NCBI RefSeq assembly: GCF_001442615.1
Contig: NZ_LMXN01000016.1
Coordinates: forward strand, 1-64,000
Source: Algoriphagus resistens
GTDB taxonomy: Bacteria; Bacteroidota; Bacteroidia; Cytophagales; Cyclobacteriaceae
Length of the DNA stretch: 64,000 bases
Direction: 5' to 3'
The notes under the pieces were generated by a model. The model had not been told where the DNA came from. It saw only the letters and a list, made by a program, of their open reading frames with translations, and made no database searches. Positions 37,403 through 46,155 of this stretch are shown in pieces; positions within the stretch are counted from its first letter, which is position 1; each line of letters begins with the position of its first letter. The translations under genes and the position numbers were made by a program.

Positions 37403-37606
37403 TTATAATTCTAATTTTTGCAATTTCCCAAAAGGAAGATCCAGGATTAATGCTTCAAGTTCTTTTTCCTTTCCCTCCAAACCAAATTTCTCAATTTTCT
37501 TTAAAGGCCTATCAGCTCTGAAATAGGCCACTAGTACAAAGTTTTCATCTCTGATCTGAATGTAGTCAGGGATTTTTGCTTTACCTTTTACTTTGATAAT
37601 ATACAT
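37403..37606 (-). CDS. Small conserved hypothetical protein upstream of ftsE
   Basis: A 67-residue soluble protein (MYIIKVKGKAKIPDYIQIRD start) with beta strands followed by a charged helix. The start at 37606 is decided by the transaldolase terminator that lies directly upstream, since the longer frame to 37648 would run through it. Two bases separate it from ftsE. The family is often seen beside ftsE in this phylum (recalled, not checked); function is unknown. Confidence 0.65.
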   Translation of the reverse strand: MYIIKVKGKAKIPDYIQIRDENFVLVAYFRADRPLKKIEKFGLEGKEKELEALILDLPFGKLQKLEL

Positions 37607-37611
37607 AGAGG

Positions 37612-37646
37612 AAATTAAAAAAAAGACCGACATATGCCGGCCTTTC
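37612..37646 (-). terminator. Intrinsic terminator of the transaldolase gene
   Basis: On the minus strand, GGCCGGCATATGTCGGTC forms a hairpin followed by eight T, six bases after the stop at 37652. Confidence 0.8.
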
Positions 37647-37651
37647 ATGAT

Positions 37652-38311
37652 TTATTTTCCGGCTGCTTTGGCATGATCTGCCAAAAACGTTGCCAAACCG
37701 GAATCCGTAAGCGGATGGTTCAACAAGCCAGTGATTACTTTCAATGGACAAGTCACTACGTCAGCACCAACCTCAGCACATTTCAATAGATGCATGGTAT
37801 GTCTTACTGATGCGGCCAAAACTTCGGTTTCGAAGCCGTAGTTGCCATATATATGAACGATCTGCGCGATTAGATCCATTCCGTCAAACGCAATATCATC
37901 CAGTCTTCCGATAAATGGAGATACATAAGATGCTCCGGCTTTTGCGGCTAGAAGAGCTTGTCCAGCTGAGAAAATCAGGGTACAGTTGGTGCGGATCCCT
38001 TCACTTTGGAAGTATTTAAGTGCTTTTAGACCATCTTTGATCATTGGGATTTTTACCACGATTTTGTCATCGATTTTTGCAAGCTCTTTCCCCTCCTTCA
38101 CCATACCTTCGTAATCTGTTGCGATTACTTCTGCACTTACTTTATCATCTACGATTTCACAGATAGCTTTGTAGTGAGCTCTTACTCTTTCGTCTCCGCT
38201 GATGCCTTCTTTGGCCATTAAGGAAGGGTTGGTCGTTACACCGTCTAAGACTCCAAGGTCATAAGCTTCGCGAATGTCGCCTAAATTGGCCGTGTCAATA
38301 AAGAATTTCAT
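37652..38311 (-). CDS. Transaldolase (short TalC/FSA type)
   Basis: A 219-residue TIM-barrel enzyme of the short transaldolase group. Signatures are FIDTANL, GVTTNPSLMAKEG, and the Schiff-base Lys87 in VVKIPM. It transfers dihydroxyacetone units in the pentose phosphate pathway, or acts as fructose-6-phosphate aldolase. Sequence alone does not separate the two here. It is a single-gene unit with its own terminator. Confidence 0.92.
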   Translation of the reverse strand: MKFFIDTANLGDIREAYDLGVLDGVTTNPSLMAKEGISGDERVRAHYKAICEIVDDKVSAEVIATDYEGMVKEGKELAKIDDKIVVKIPMIKDGLKALKYFQSEGIRTNCTLIFSAGQALLAAKAGASYVSPFIGRLDDIAFDGMDLIAQIVHIYGNYGFETEVLAASVRHTMHLLKCAEVGADVVTCPLKVITGLLNHPLTDSGLATFLADHAKAAGK

Positions 38312-38498
38312 GTTTGAATTGTTTAATAGGTATGGAAACAGCTTTTTTCAGGCTTTGCTATTCTTGTCTTAAATTTGAAAACAGGACAAAAGCCCTTTAA
38401 AAGGATGATTCCAAATGGATTTGATTGTGAGAAACAAAGTTAGAAGATAAATCAAGATTTGGAGCCTGATTGGAGATGCCCGTGAAAAAATAGGGCAA

Positions 38499-38582
38499 AA
38501 AAGAAGCGGCATCGCACCGCTCAACCACCTACCCTTGCTTCCTTCCGGACCTGGGGGATTCAGCAGGAGCTGGTCGTGCCGC
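38499..38582 (-). ncRNA. ffs: Signal recognition particle RNA (4.5S type)
   Basis: The minus strand carries the hallmark SRP domain IV: CAGGTCCGGAAGGAAGCAAG and GGGTAGG, including the GGAAGGA tetraloop region and the asymmetric internal loop. The outer arms GCGGCA (38582-38577) and TGCCGC (38511-38506) pair to close the hairpin. The closing stem is followed by CTTCTTTTTT, so it probably also works as terminator. Ends are estimated from the promoter and T run. The RNA binds Ffh for membrane protein targeting. Confidence 0.9.
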
Positions 38583-38587
38583 CGGCG

Positions 38588-38618
38588 CAAAGGTAAGCAG
38601 AAAATCAGTGTATACAAT
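38588..38618 (-). promoter_or_regulatory. Promoter of SRP RNA
   Basis: On the minus strand, ATTG (38618-38615) and TACCTTTG (38595-38588) are 19 bp apart. The start would fall at about 38581, at the RNA's outer stem. Confidence 0.6.
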
Positions 38619-38791
38619 AATTTTCAGCTTCAATACTGTTTTTATGGCTTTTACCGCTGACTGTGAGATGTATTAATTTTCAAATTTGAAATCGTCACGA
38701 TTAAAAGCATCACTAGATTACAAGACAACGATTGTCTTAATCGTCAAAGATTCCTTTAGACCACTGAAAAACAAAAAACAAAGACATATAA

Positions 38792-39022
38792 TTACTTAGT
38801 CTTAGCCAGATGCAGCTGGAATTCCAACACATTACAATGGATAAATTTATCTTCTGCCAGGTCATCAAAAATTTCCTCATCAAATTCCATTTCAGTTTTT
38901 TCGATCTTTCCGTCCGGATGTACGATCAACTCAATCCCGGTAAATGTATCAGGATTTACTTGTACTAAAACTTGGTAATCATCAAAAACCCGCTTGAAAT
39001 ACTGTGGGAATGTTGCTGCCAT
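38792..39022 (-). CDS. Conserved hypothetical protein
   Basis: A 76-residue soluble acidic protein (MAATFPQYFKRVFDDYQVLV start) with predicted beta strands and no motif known to me. It lies 24 bp after an exported-protein gene in the same direction, so they may be co-transcribed. No function can be given. Confidence 0.6.
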   Translation of the reverse strand: MAATFPQYFKRVFDDYQVLVQVNPDTFTGIELIVHPDGKIEKTEMEFDEEIFDDLAEDKFIHCNVLEFQLHLAKTK

Positions 39023-39046
39023 AGTTAAATCTATTTTTTTGTAAAA

Positions 39047-39601
39047 CTACTCATTGGGACCGATATGCGGGTAATCAGAATAGAAAATCACCACATCCGC
39101 AGGAGCACTTTGAGTCACTTTGACCCGCTCAAACACATAAAAAGCCTGAGCTAGAAAATCTTTTTCGGTAAGAGTTTCTACCGGACTTATCGCGTGATCT
39201 TCTACTTTGAATAAGATTCCATAGGGACCAATGATTTGATAGCCATTGGCCTTATTTTTCTTTTTTACTTTATACACTTCCCCGTCCACAAACTCAAACC
39301 TGGCATTGCCCCAAAAATAGCTTCCTTTCCCTCTGGCGATTTGTAGGTTGGTTTTTGGTTCTACAATTCTCGCCTTTTTTATTTTCTTAATGTCACGATG
39401 GAAGAACAGGTGGAATTTCCGGTCGAGGTAGTCAAGATCTGCGTACCGATACCCTTTATCAATTTCCATTTTAGCCTCCTCGCCAGTTTCGGTTTCAAGG
39501 CTGACTTGATGTACCGGAGTCTTCCATTCTGCTAACGATTGCGCAGTTGAAATGCCGGTGCCTAGAAGGAATAATGTAAGAAATAGTAGGTTGTTTTTCA
39601 T
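39047..39601 (-). CDS. Exported protein of unknown function
   Basis: A 184-residue protein with signal peptide MKNNLLFLTLFLLGTGISTAQ and a beta-rich mature part with several Lys/Phe-rich strands (RKFHLFFHRDIKKIKKARIV). No family is recognised. The start at 39601 gives an ideal signal peptide; an ATG 30 bases upstream would bury it. Confidence 0.65.
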   Translation of the reverse strand: MKNNLLFLTLFLLGTGISTAQSLAEWKTPVHQVSLETETGEEAKMEIDKGYRYADLDYLDRKFHLFFHRDIKKIKKARIVEPKTNLQIARGKGSYFWGNARFEFVDGEVYKVKKKNKANGYQIIGPYGILFKVEDHAISPVETLTEKDFLAQAFYVFERVKVTQSAPADVVIFYSDYPHIGPNE

Positions 39602-39740
39602 GTTGCCCCAGTATTGTATACTTCTTATCAACGGGTTAAAGCAATGTTAGTTTCCATTTAGTAGTGGACTCGTACTAGTCGTTTGGATATTTTTTGGCTG
39701 GGTTTATTTATATTTTTTTTGAAAAAAAACAGAATCATGC

Positions 39741-39770
39741 TTTGTCCTTAAAAATCCCTTTCTAAATTTG
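39741..39770 (+). promoter_or_regulatory. Promoter of the trp operon
   Basis: TTTG (39741-39744) and TAAATTTG (39763-39770) are separated by 18 bp, a full match to the Bacteroidota primary sigma consensus. Transcription should start near 39777, only about five bases before the leader peptide ATG. Confidence 0.75.
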
Positions 39771-39781
39771 CTCTCATTCTT

Positions 39782-39844
39782 ATGAAAACAATCGCGAACA
39801 AATACTGGTGGTGGCATTCTTACTCTTTCCAAAAGGAAGTTTAG
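39782..39844 (+). CDS. trpL: trp operon leader peptide
   Basis: A 20-codon frame encoding a short peptide with three consecutive Trp codons (TGG at 39806-39814, residues 9-11), ended by TAG at 39842-39844. It sits between the trp promoter and a strong intrinsic terminator upstream of trpE, the classic arrangement of ribosome-mediated attenuation. When Trp-tRNA is scarce a ribosome would stall at residues 9-11, and the downstream AAGCC segment could pair with GGCTT of the terminator arm. When Trp is plentiful the ribosome would reach the stop and cover it. Confidence 0.85.
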   Translation: MKTIANKYWWWHSYSFQKEV

Positions 39845-39882
39845 AAAGCCCCTGCGTATAATTTTGCGTACAAACATAGTAT

Positions 39883-39916
39883 AAAAGGCTTACTGGATTT
39901 CCGGTAAGCCTTTTTT
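39883..39916 (+). terminator. trp attenuator terminator
   Basis: AAAAGGCTTACTGG (39883-39896) pairs with CCGGTAAGCCTTTT (39901-39914) through 14 pairs including one G-U, with loop ATTT and a run of T to 39916. An alternative pairing of AAGCC (39846-39850) with GGCTT (39887-39891) would block it. It ends 20 bp before trpE. Confidence 0.85.
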
Positions 39917-39935
39917 CATGAAAAATTAACTACGA

Positions 39936-41348
39936 ATGACTCAGGTAAAATTTCCTATACTGACTACTTACCAAAAAAGGTTAGCGGATACAATCACGCC
40001 GGTAAGCATCTATTTGCAGATTAGGGATCGGTTTGCAAATCCGATCCTGCTGGAAAGTTCAGACTATCACGGGCAGGAAAACAGCTATTCATATATCTGT
40101 TTTAATCCCCTGGCTACTTTTTCCTTCAATGCAGGAAAAGTCGTGGAAAGCCTGCCTTCGGGTAAAAAGGAAAGCTATGAAGTGAATTCTGATCAGAAAC
40201 TAATGCAGTGCCTGCGTGCCTTTGGAAGTAAGTTTGATGTCGCACCGGACAATTTCAAATTTAGCTCCAATGGTCTTTTCGGATATATTCAATACGATAC
40301 TGTGGCATATTTTGAGGACATTAACCTTGGAAATACCAAGCCCTCGGAGGTGCCAATGATGCAGTATTCTGTATATCAGAATGTGATAGTGGTAGATCAC
40401 TATAAAAATGAAATGCATCTGCTAGAGCATAGAGTAGCGGGAGCTGAAAATTCTGAAAAAATGGAGGAAATAGAACGCCTCCTTACCAATAAAAATATTC
40501 CGAGCTACACTTTTCAGCGGGTGGGTGAAGAAGAATCAAACTATACCGATGAAGAGTTTCTGAAGATATTGAATGAGGGGCGGGAACACTGCTTCAAAGG
40601 TGACGTATTTCAGATTGTTCTTTCACGTCGGTTCAGTACCGCTTTTAAAGGGGATGAATTCAATGTATATCGTGCGCTTCGGTCTGTGAACCCTTCTCCA
40701 TATTTATTTTACTTCGATTATGGCTCCTTCAAGGTTTTTGGGAGTTCTCCTGAAGCTCAAATAGTGGTGAAGGATAAAAAAGCAACCATATATCCTATTG
40801 CAGGTACTTTTCGACGCACAGGAAATGATCAAGAAGATGCTGCATTGGCGCGCAAGTTATATGATGATCCAAAGGAGAATTCCGAGCATGTGATGCTGGT
40901 GGATCTGGCACGGAATGATTTAAGCAGGTCTTCAGAGAAAGTATCTGTGGACGTGTTCAAAGAAATCCAATACTATTCACATGTGATTCATTTAGTTTCC
41001 AAGGTAACGGGGGAATTGCCTGCAGATACAAATCCTCTTCAATTGGTGGCTGATACATTTCCGGCCGGCACACTTTCCGGCGCACCGAAGTATCGAGCGA
41101 TGGAATTGATCGACGAGCTTGAGAATGTATCTAGAGAATTCTATGGAGGAGCGATAGGTTATTTGGGTTTCAATGGGGATTTCAATCATGCTATTTTGAT
41201 TCGCTCATTCGTCTCAGAAAACAATCAACTTAGATTCCAGGCTGGCGCAGGAGTAGTGGCCAAATCCACCATTCCTTCCGAACTGCAAGAGGTGGCGAAC
41301 AAGTTGGAAGCACTGAGAGTAGCGCTGAGGGCTGCGGAAGGGATTTGA
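39936..41348 (+). CDS. trpE: Anthranilate synthase component I
   Basis: A 470-residue chorismate-binding enzyme that makes anthranilate with TrpG. The N-terminal LLESS motif (38-42) is the known tryptophan feedback-binding element. The catalytic domain has the conserved PIAGTFRRTGN, ARNDLSR and AGAGVVAKS. Presence of LLESS plus operon position argue for TrpE rather than PabB. It is the first structural gene after the attenuator. Confidence 0.95.
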   Translation: MTQVKFPILTTYQKRLADTITPVSIYLQIRDRFANPILLESSDYHGQENSYSYICFNPLATFSFNAGKVVESLPSGKKESYEVNSDQKLMQCLRAFGSKFDVAPDNFKFSSNGLFGYIQYDTVAYFEDINLGNTKPSEVPMMQYSVYQNVIVVDHYKNEMHLLEHRVAGAENSEKMEEIERLLTNKNIPSYTFQRVGEEESNYTDEEFLKILNEGREHCFKGDVFQIVLSRRFSTAFKGDEFNVYRALRSVNPSPYLFYFDYGSFKVFGSSPEAQIVVKDKKATIYPIAGTFRRTGNDQEDAALARKLYDDPKENSEHVMLVDLARNDLSRSSEKVSVDVFKEIQYYSHVIHLVSKVTGELPADTNPLQLVADTFPAGTLSGAPKYRAMELIDELENVSREFYGGAIGYLGFNGDFNHAILIRSFVSENNQLRFQAGAGVVAKSTIPSELQEVANKLEALRVALRAAEGI

Positions 41349-41411
41349 GTTTTAAAAAGCGATAGAGTGAGCAAAGTCATCTATGTCTAGAGAAGACAAT
41401 TATAAAAAATA

Positions 41412-41555
41412 AAAGTAAACAGTTTTGAAGAGCTAATTATTTGGCAAAAAGCAATAAAGGCTCAAATAACTTATTTAAAAATAATAGAGTGTAATCAGAT
41501 AGGTAAGTTAGGTCACTTTGCCACTTTTAAACTCTCATACAGAAAAAATATATAG
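41412..41555 (+). pseudogene. Possible remnant of a four-helix-bundle (23S rRNA IVS-like) protein gene
   Basis: An open frame without a start codon in the trpE-trpG gap begins SFEELIIWQKAIK, close to the N-terminal consensus (FEELxVWQKA) of the small four-helix-bundle proteins common in Bacteroidota. It then degenerates over some 30 codons and stops at 41553. The rest of the usual domain (about 110 residues) is missing. The match is short, so this is tentative. Confidence 0.4.
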
Positions 41556-41559
41556 CAAT

Positions 41560-42126
41560 ATGCGGATTCTAGTCCTCGATAATTACGACTCCTTTACCTA
41601 CAACCTGGTGTATATCATCAGGCAATTGGGATATGGATCACAGATGGATGTCTTTCGGAATGATAAAATCAGTTTGGAGGATGTCTCTCTATACGATAAA
41701 ATACTGCTATCTCCAGGACCTGGTGTACCTGAAGATGCAGGAATTATGCCTAAGCTTTTGAAGAAATATGCCTCCTGTAAATCAATTCTGGGAGTTTGTT
41801 TGGGACATCAGGCAATCGGCGAAGCTTTTGGGGGAGATTTGATAAATTTGTCAGAAGTACTGCACGGTGTGGCCTCTATTGTGAAAGTTGGGGATGATTT
41901 GCTTTTCAAAGGTGTGCCTGAGACGTTTAGTATTGGCCGATATCACTCTTGGGTAGTGAATGAAGCCACCCTTTCTTCGGATCTTGAGGTGGTGGCACGT
42001 ACCCCGGACAATCAAATCATGGCAATAAGACATAAAGAATATGATGTCAGGGGAGTGCAATTTCATCCGGAAAGTATCCTCACCGAAAACGGCGTACAAA
42101 TCATCAAAAACTGGATGGAAAGTTAA
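41560..42126 (+). CDS. trpG: Anthranilate synthase component II (glutamine amidotransferase)
   Basis: A 188-residue class I glutaminase that supplies ammonia to TrpE. The nucleophile is Cys80 in GVCLGHQAIG, the oxyanion strand is SPGPGVPEDAG, and the His/Glu pair lies in FHPES. The start at 41560 (MRILVLDNYDSFTYN) is the family start. An in-frame TTG 42 bases upstream lies in the remnant sequence. It may also serve p-aminobenzoate synthesis, as amphibolic TrpG proteins do. Confidence 0.94.
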   Translation: MRILVLDNYDSFTYNLVYIIRQLGYGSQMDVFRNDKISLEDVSLYDKILLSPGPGVPEDAGIMPKLLKKYASCKSILGVCLGHQAIGEAFGGDLINLSEVLHGVASIVKVGDDLLFKGVPETFSIGRYHSWVVNEATLSSDLEVVARTPDNQIMAIRHKEYDVRGVQFHPESILTENGVQIIKNWMES

Positions 42127-42163
42127 AAACAAGTAAAGTACTTACCCTACAACACTCCTAACA

Positions 42164-43174
42164 ATGAAAGAAATATTGAATCACCTTATAGAGCATCGAA
42201 CCCTCACAAGGGCAGACGCGAAAGAAGTTCTAAAAAATATTACAGCTGGAAATTACAATACAAGTCAGATTGCTGCTTTTATGACGGTGTACCTGATGCG
42301 AAGCATTACCGTGGAGGAATTGTCTGGTTTCCGAGAGGCGATGCTGGAACGATGCATTCCTGTGGAAATATCCGAGTACGATGCCATGGATCTTTGTGGT
42401 ACCGGCGGAGATGGTAAGGATACATTTAATATTTCCACGCTGTCTTCCTTTGTAGTTGCGGCAGCAGGACAACATGTCGCCAAGCATGGAAATAATGGAG
42501 TTTCTTCTATCTGTGGATCATCCAATTTGCTTGCCTATTTTGGCTATGAATTTACGAGTGATATGGATCAAATAAAGAGAAGTCTCGATGAAGTGAGGAT
42601 CTGCTTTCTTCATGCGCCGCTATTTCATCCAGCGATGAAGCATGTGGGACCGATCAGAAAAGACCTTGGTGTGAAGACTTTTTTCAATATGCTGGGTCCG
42701 ATGGTCAATCCTAGTTTTCCAAATAAGCAGCTTGTCGGTGTTTTTAGCCTGGAATTGGCTCGGCTTTATGGGTATCTCTACCAGGATATGCAAGGCAGAT
42801 TTTCGATTTTACATGCGTTGGATGGCTATGATGAGATTTCTTTGACAGGGGATTTTAAGATGATTTCCAATGAAGGAGAAAAAGTATATAGCCCAGAAAA
42901 TATAGGCTTACCAAAATTGAAAGCAGCCTCCATCAAGGGTGGAGAAACCATTCAGGAATCAGCGAAAATATTTGAAAATATTCTAAAAGGGAAGGGTACC
43001 CAAAGTCAGAATTCAGTGGTCATTGCTAATTCGGCGGCGGCTCTTGTCACTGCCCGCGAAGGTCTTTCATTCCTTGATGCAGTTGGCATAGCGGAAGAGG
43101 CACTTTTAAGCCATAAAGCTCTTCGGGTTTTCAATGGCTTAGTTAATCCTAAAACAACAGTTTCTTTAGCATAG
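42164..43174 (+). CDS. trpD: Anthranilate phosphoribosyltransferase
   Basis: A 336-residue enzyme that joins anthranilate to PRPP. It shows the phosphate-binding GTGGDGKDTFNIST, the KHGNNGVSS loop and the VGPIRKDLGVKTFFNMLGP region typical of TrpD. The length is normal. It lies 37 bp after trpG and 3 bp before trpC, within one operon. Confidence 0.95.
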   Translation: MKEILNHLIEHRTLTRADAKEVLKNITAGNYNTSQIAAFMTVYLMRSITVEELSGFREAMLERCIPVEISEYDAMDLCGTGGDGKDTFNISTLSSFVVAAAGQHVAKHGNNGVSSICGSSNLLAYFGYEFTSDMDQIKRSLDEVRICFLHAPLFHPAMKHVGPIRKDLGVKTFFNMLGPMVNPSFPNKQLVGVFSLELARLYGYLYQDMQGRFSILHALDGYDEISLTGDFKMISNEGEKVYSPENIGLPKLKAASIKGGETIQESAKIFENILKGKGTQSQNSVVIANSAAALVTAREGLSFLDAVGIAEEALLSHKALRVFNGLVNPKTTVSLA

Positions 43175-43177
43175 CCT

Positions 43178-43999
43178 ATGAATATTCTAGATAAGATCAT
43201 CGCACAAAAGTATGTGGAAGTGGCAGAGAAAAGGAGTTTGGTGCCGGTGAAATTGCTTGAACAAAGTATCTACTTTAATGGCAAAGTAGTGTCGATGAAA
43301 AAGTACGTGACAAATCCCGAGAAGTCGGGGATTATTTCGGAATTCAAACGGAAGTCTCCTTCTAAGGGGTTGATCAACGGATCTGCATCCGTAGAAAGTG
43401 TGAGCATTGGTTACATGCAGGCTGGAGCCTCCGCGTTGTCTATTTTGACGGATACTGATTTCTTTGGCGGAGCCAATGAGGATCTGAAGACAGCAAGAAA
43501 ATTCAATTATTGTCCTATCCTCAGGAAGGATTTTGTTGTGGATGAATATCAGATTCTGGAGGCAAAATCTATCGGAGCCGATTGTATTTTGTTGATTGCG
43601 GCAGCTTTGGAACCTGCTAGATTAAAGGAATTGGCAGCTTTCGCAAAAAGACTGGGACTGGAAGTTCTGATGGAGGTGCATGATGGGGAGGAGTTGGAAA
43701 GAAGCCTTTGTGAGGATTTGGACTTGGTGGGGGTGAACAACCGCAACTTGAAGACTTTCGATGTTTCTCTGCAAATTTCCTTAGATCTGGTAGATCGTAT
43801 TCCGTCGACGTTTGTGAAAATCTCAGAAAGTGGGATATCTGAGCCAAAAACATTGGTAGAACTTAAAAAAGCCGGTTTTGACGGATTCTTGATCGGGGAA
43901 AATTTCATGAAATCCAGCCGTCCTGAGCAGGCAGCTTACAATTTCATAAAGGAATATAAGAAATTACTGACTCAGGAAAGCGCACTGAACAACGCCTGA
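43178..43999 (+). CDS. trpC: Indole-3-glycerol phosphate synthase
   Basis: A 273-residue TIM barrel that closes the indole ring. Signatures are IISEFKRKSPSKG (catalytic Lys), LRKDFVVDEYQI, and VGVNNRNLKTF near residue 187, and KISESGI. Starts 3 bp after trpD. Its stop TGA is immediately followed by, and seems to be part of, a dispersed repeat copy. Confidence 0.95.
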   Translation: MNILDKIIAQKYVEVAEKRSLVPVKLLEQSIYFNGKVVSMKKYVTNPEKSGIISEFKRKSPSKGLINGSASVESVSIGYMQAGASALSILTDTDFFGGANEDLKTARKFNYCPILRKDFVVDEYQILEAKSIGADCILLIAAALEPARLKELAAFAKRLGLEVLMEVHDGEELERSLCEDLDLVGVNNRNLKTFDVSLQISLDLVDRIPSTFVKISESGISEPKTLVELKKAGFDGFLIGENFMKSSRPEQAAYNFIKEYKKLLTQESALNNA

Positions 44000-44001
44000 T
44001 G

Positions 44002-44069
44002 GAAATCGGGTATGTAAGTAAAGACAAGCAGGGAGATGATTATAAATCACGCGAGATTCGATCGGACCA
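44002..44069 (-). repeat. Dispersed repeat, copy D, between trpC and trpF
   Basis: Read on the plus strand it aligns end to end with 48208-48275: GATGGAAATCGGGTATG, then GGGAGATGATTATAA, then GCGAGATTCGAT. It starts at the trpC stop codon and fills most of the 91-bp gap. Confidence 0.65.
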
Positions 44070-44090
44070 TTGAAAACTAAAAATCAGCAG

Positions 44091-44717
44091 ATGCAAATCA
44101 AAGTCTGTGGGATGCGGGAGCCGGAAAATATCCGGGCATTAGAAGGAATTATCCAGCCTGATTGGATGGGATTGATCTTTTATGCTAAATCTCCACGCTT
44201 TGTACCCGATACAAAAGCAGGAGAAATAGCAGAAACTTCACTTCCAAAGGTGGGAGTATTTGTAAATGAAACGGTGGAGCAGGTGCTTTCAAAAGTTGTT
44301 GAGTTTAAGCTTTCTGCCATCCAGCTTCACGGAAGTGAAAGCCCTGCGTATGTCCGGGAACTCAAATTAAAAACTGATAAGAAACTCTGGAAAGTGATCT
44401 CTGTGGGAGATGCCATTGATTGGGAAAGTCTGAGAGAATATGTTGGCTTAGTCGAATGTTTTTTATTTGACACCGCTACCGAAAATCACGGTGGTTCGGG
44501 GGAGAAGTTCAACTGGCAAGTTCTCAAAAACTACCCTTTTGAGGCTCCATTTATTCTGAGTGGAGGGATTGATGAGGATTCTGTGGAAGAGCTGCTTCGC
44601 TTTGCTGAAGATGTTCCGAAACTGAAAGGAATAGATTTGAATTCCAAATTCGAAGACGTTCCAGGATTGAAAAATATTGAGAAACTGAAAAGATTCAAAA
44701 ATAAATTGCTGAGGTAG
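44091..44717 (+). CDS. trpF: Phosphoribosylanthranilate isomerase
   Basis: A 208-residue TIM barrel. Catalytic Cys lies in IKVCGMREPENI and catalytic Asp in LFDTATENHGGSG; the C-terminal phosphate site reads FILSGGI and GIDLNS. The start at 44091 (MQIKVCGM) is preferred over a TTG 21 bases upstream. It is the only trp gene preceded by a repeat copy. Confidence 0.93.
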   Translation: MQIKVCGMREPENIRALEGIIQPDWMGLIFYAKSPRFVPDTKAGEIAETSLPKVGVFVNETVEQVLSKVVEFKLSAIQLHGSESPAYVRELKLKTDKKLWKVISVGDAIDWESLREYVGLVECFLFDTATENHGGSGEKFNWQVLKNYPFEAPFILSGGIDEDSVEELLRFAEDVPKLKGIDLNSKFEDVPGLKNIEKLKRFKNKLLR

Positions 44718-44771
44718 AAATAGCGTTGAACTACCATGTTCTATGGTTTGTCAACTATCAACTATAAACAT

Positions 44772-45950
44772 ATGATCAAAGTAGATGAAAAAGGGTTTTA
44801 TGGCAAATTTGGTGGAGCTTACATCCCTGAGATGCTGCATCCGAATGTCGAAGAACTAAGAGAAAACTACGAGTCTATTACGACTTCACAGGAATTTCAG
44901 GATGAGTTCAGAGGTTTGCTGAAGGATTATGTTGGGCGTCCAACTCCTCTTTATTTTGCTTCCAGACTATCTGAAAAGTACGGGGCCAAAATTTACCTGA
45001 AGCGGGAAGACCTGTGCCATACCGGAGCTCATAAAGTTAATAACACCATCGGTCAGATCATTTTGGCGAAGAAACTCGGGAAAAAGCGCATTATTGCTGA
45101 GACCGGTGCAGGCCAGCATGGTGTTGCGACCGCAACTGTTTGTGCTTTGATGGGCATGGAATGTACGGTCTACATGGGAGAAATTGACATTGCGCGACAG
45201 CATCCCAATGTAGAGCGGATGAAAATTTTAGGTGCAACTGTTGTTCCGGCTACATCAGGCTCAAAGACTTTGAAAGATGCTACCAACGAAGCCATGCGCG
45301 CCTGGATCAATAATCCTGTTGATACACATTATATCATCGGTTCGGTGGTGGGACCACATCCTTACCCGGAGATGGTGGCCAGATTTCAGTCTGTGATCTC
45401 AGAGGAAATCAAATGGCAACTGAATGAAAAGGAAGGGAGAGAAAATCCAGATATCGTCATTGCCTGTGTGGGCGGTGGCTCAAATGCCGCAGGAGCTTTT
45501 TACCATTATTACAATACGCCCGAAGTCCGCCTGGTGGCTGCTGAAGCAGGAGGGTTGGGTATAAATTCCGGAAAAACTGCCGCCACGACTGCAAAAGGAA
45601 CTCCCGGTATTTTGCATGGCTCGAAAACAATCCTGATGCAGACTGAGGACGGGCAGGTAGTGGAACCACATTCCATTTCTGCAGGATTGGATTATCCAGG
45701 AATAGGTCCGGTTCATGCGCATTTATTTGATGTGGGAAGAGGAGAGTTTGTGGCAGTGGAGGATAAGGATGCGATGGCAGCTGGCGTAGAATTGAGTAAG
45801 CTGGAAGGAATCATTCCAGCAATCGAATCGGCGCATGCGTTATATGCCTTGAATATGATAGAATATTCTAAAGACGATGTGATTGTAGTGAATCTTTCTG
45901 GAAGAGGAGACAAGGATCTGGAGACCTATATTAAGTGGGGAAAATATTGA
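44772..45950 (+). CDS. trpB: Tryptophan synthase beta chain
   Basis: A 392-residue PLP enzyme that condenses indole with serine. The PLP lysine is Lys88 in HTGAHKVNNTIGQ, the phosphate loop GGGSNA follows later, and the catalytic Glu lies in AETGAGQHG. The start at 44772 (MIKVDEKGFYGKFGGAYIPE) is the usual family start. It forms a channelled complex with TrpA, encoded 205 bp downstream. Confidence 0.96.
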   Translation: MIKVDEKGFYGKFGGAYIPEMLHPNVEELRENYESITTSQEFQDEFRGLLKDYVGRPTPLYFASRLSEKYGAKIYLKREDLCHTGAHKVNNTIGQIILAKKLGKKRIIAETGAGQHGVATATVCALMGMECTVYMGEIDIARQHPNVERMKILGATVVPATSGSKTLKDATNEAMRAWINNPVDTHYIIGSVVGPHPYPEMVARFQSVISEEIKWQLNEKEGRENPDIVIACVGGGSNAAGAFYHYYNTPEVRLVAAEAGGLGINSGKTAATTAKGTPGILHGSKTILMQTEDGQVVEPHSISAGLDYPGIGPVHAHLFDVGRGEFVAVEDKDAMAAGVELSKLEGIIPAIESAHALYALNMIEYSKDDVIVVNLSGRGDKDLETYIKWGKY

Positions 45951-46155
45951 TTTAGGGTTTACGATTGGCGGTGTCTTTTTGAACCTCAGTCCTAATTTAT
46001 AGAGCCCGATGCTTATGAATTAATCACTAATGAAAAATGTCAAGTTTGGAATGTTAATGTTCGAATTATCAAAGCTTTCCAATCTTACCACTTTCTTAAA
46101 CCTTTAAACTTAATTTTCCAATCTTTCAATTTTGTGATTTTTCAATACCGAAAAA

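Noticed and set aside
37607..37648. Upstream extension of the small gene before ftsE
   Set aside because: It would run through the transaldolase terminator; the ATG at 37606 is the better start.
38369..38617. Minus-strand open frame of 82 codons
   Set aside because: It covers the SRP RNA and its promoter; the RNA signatures explain the sequence fully.
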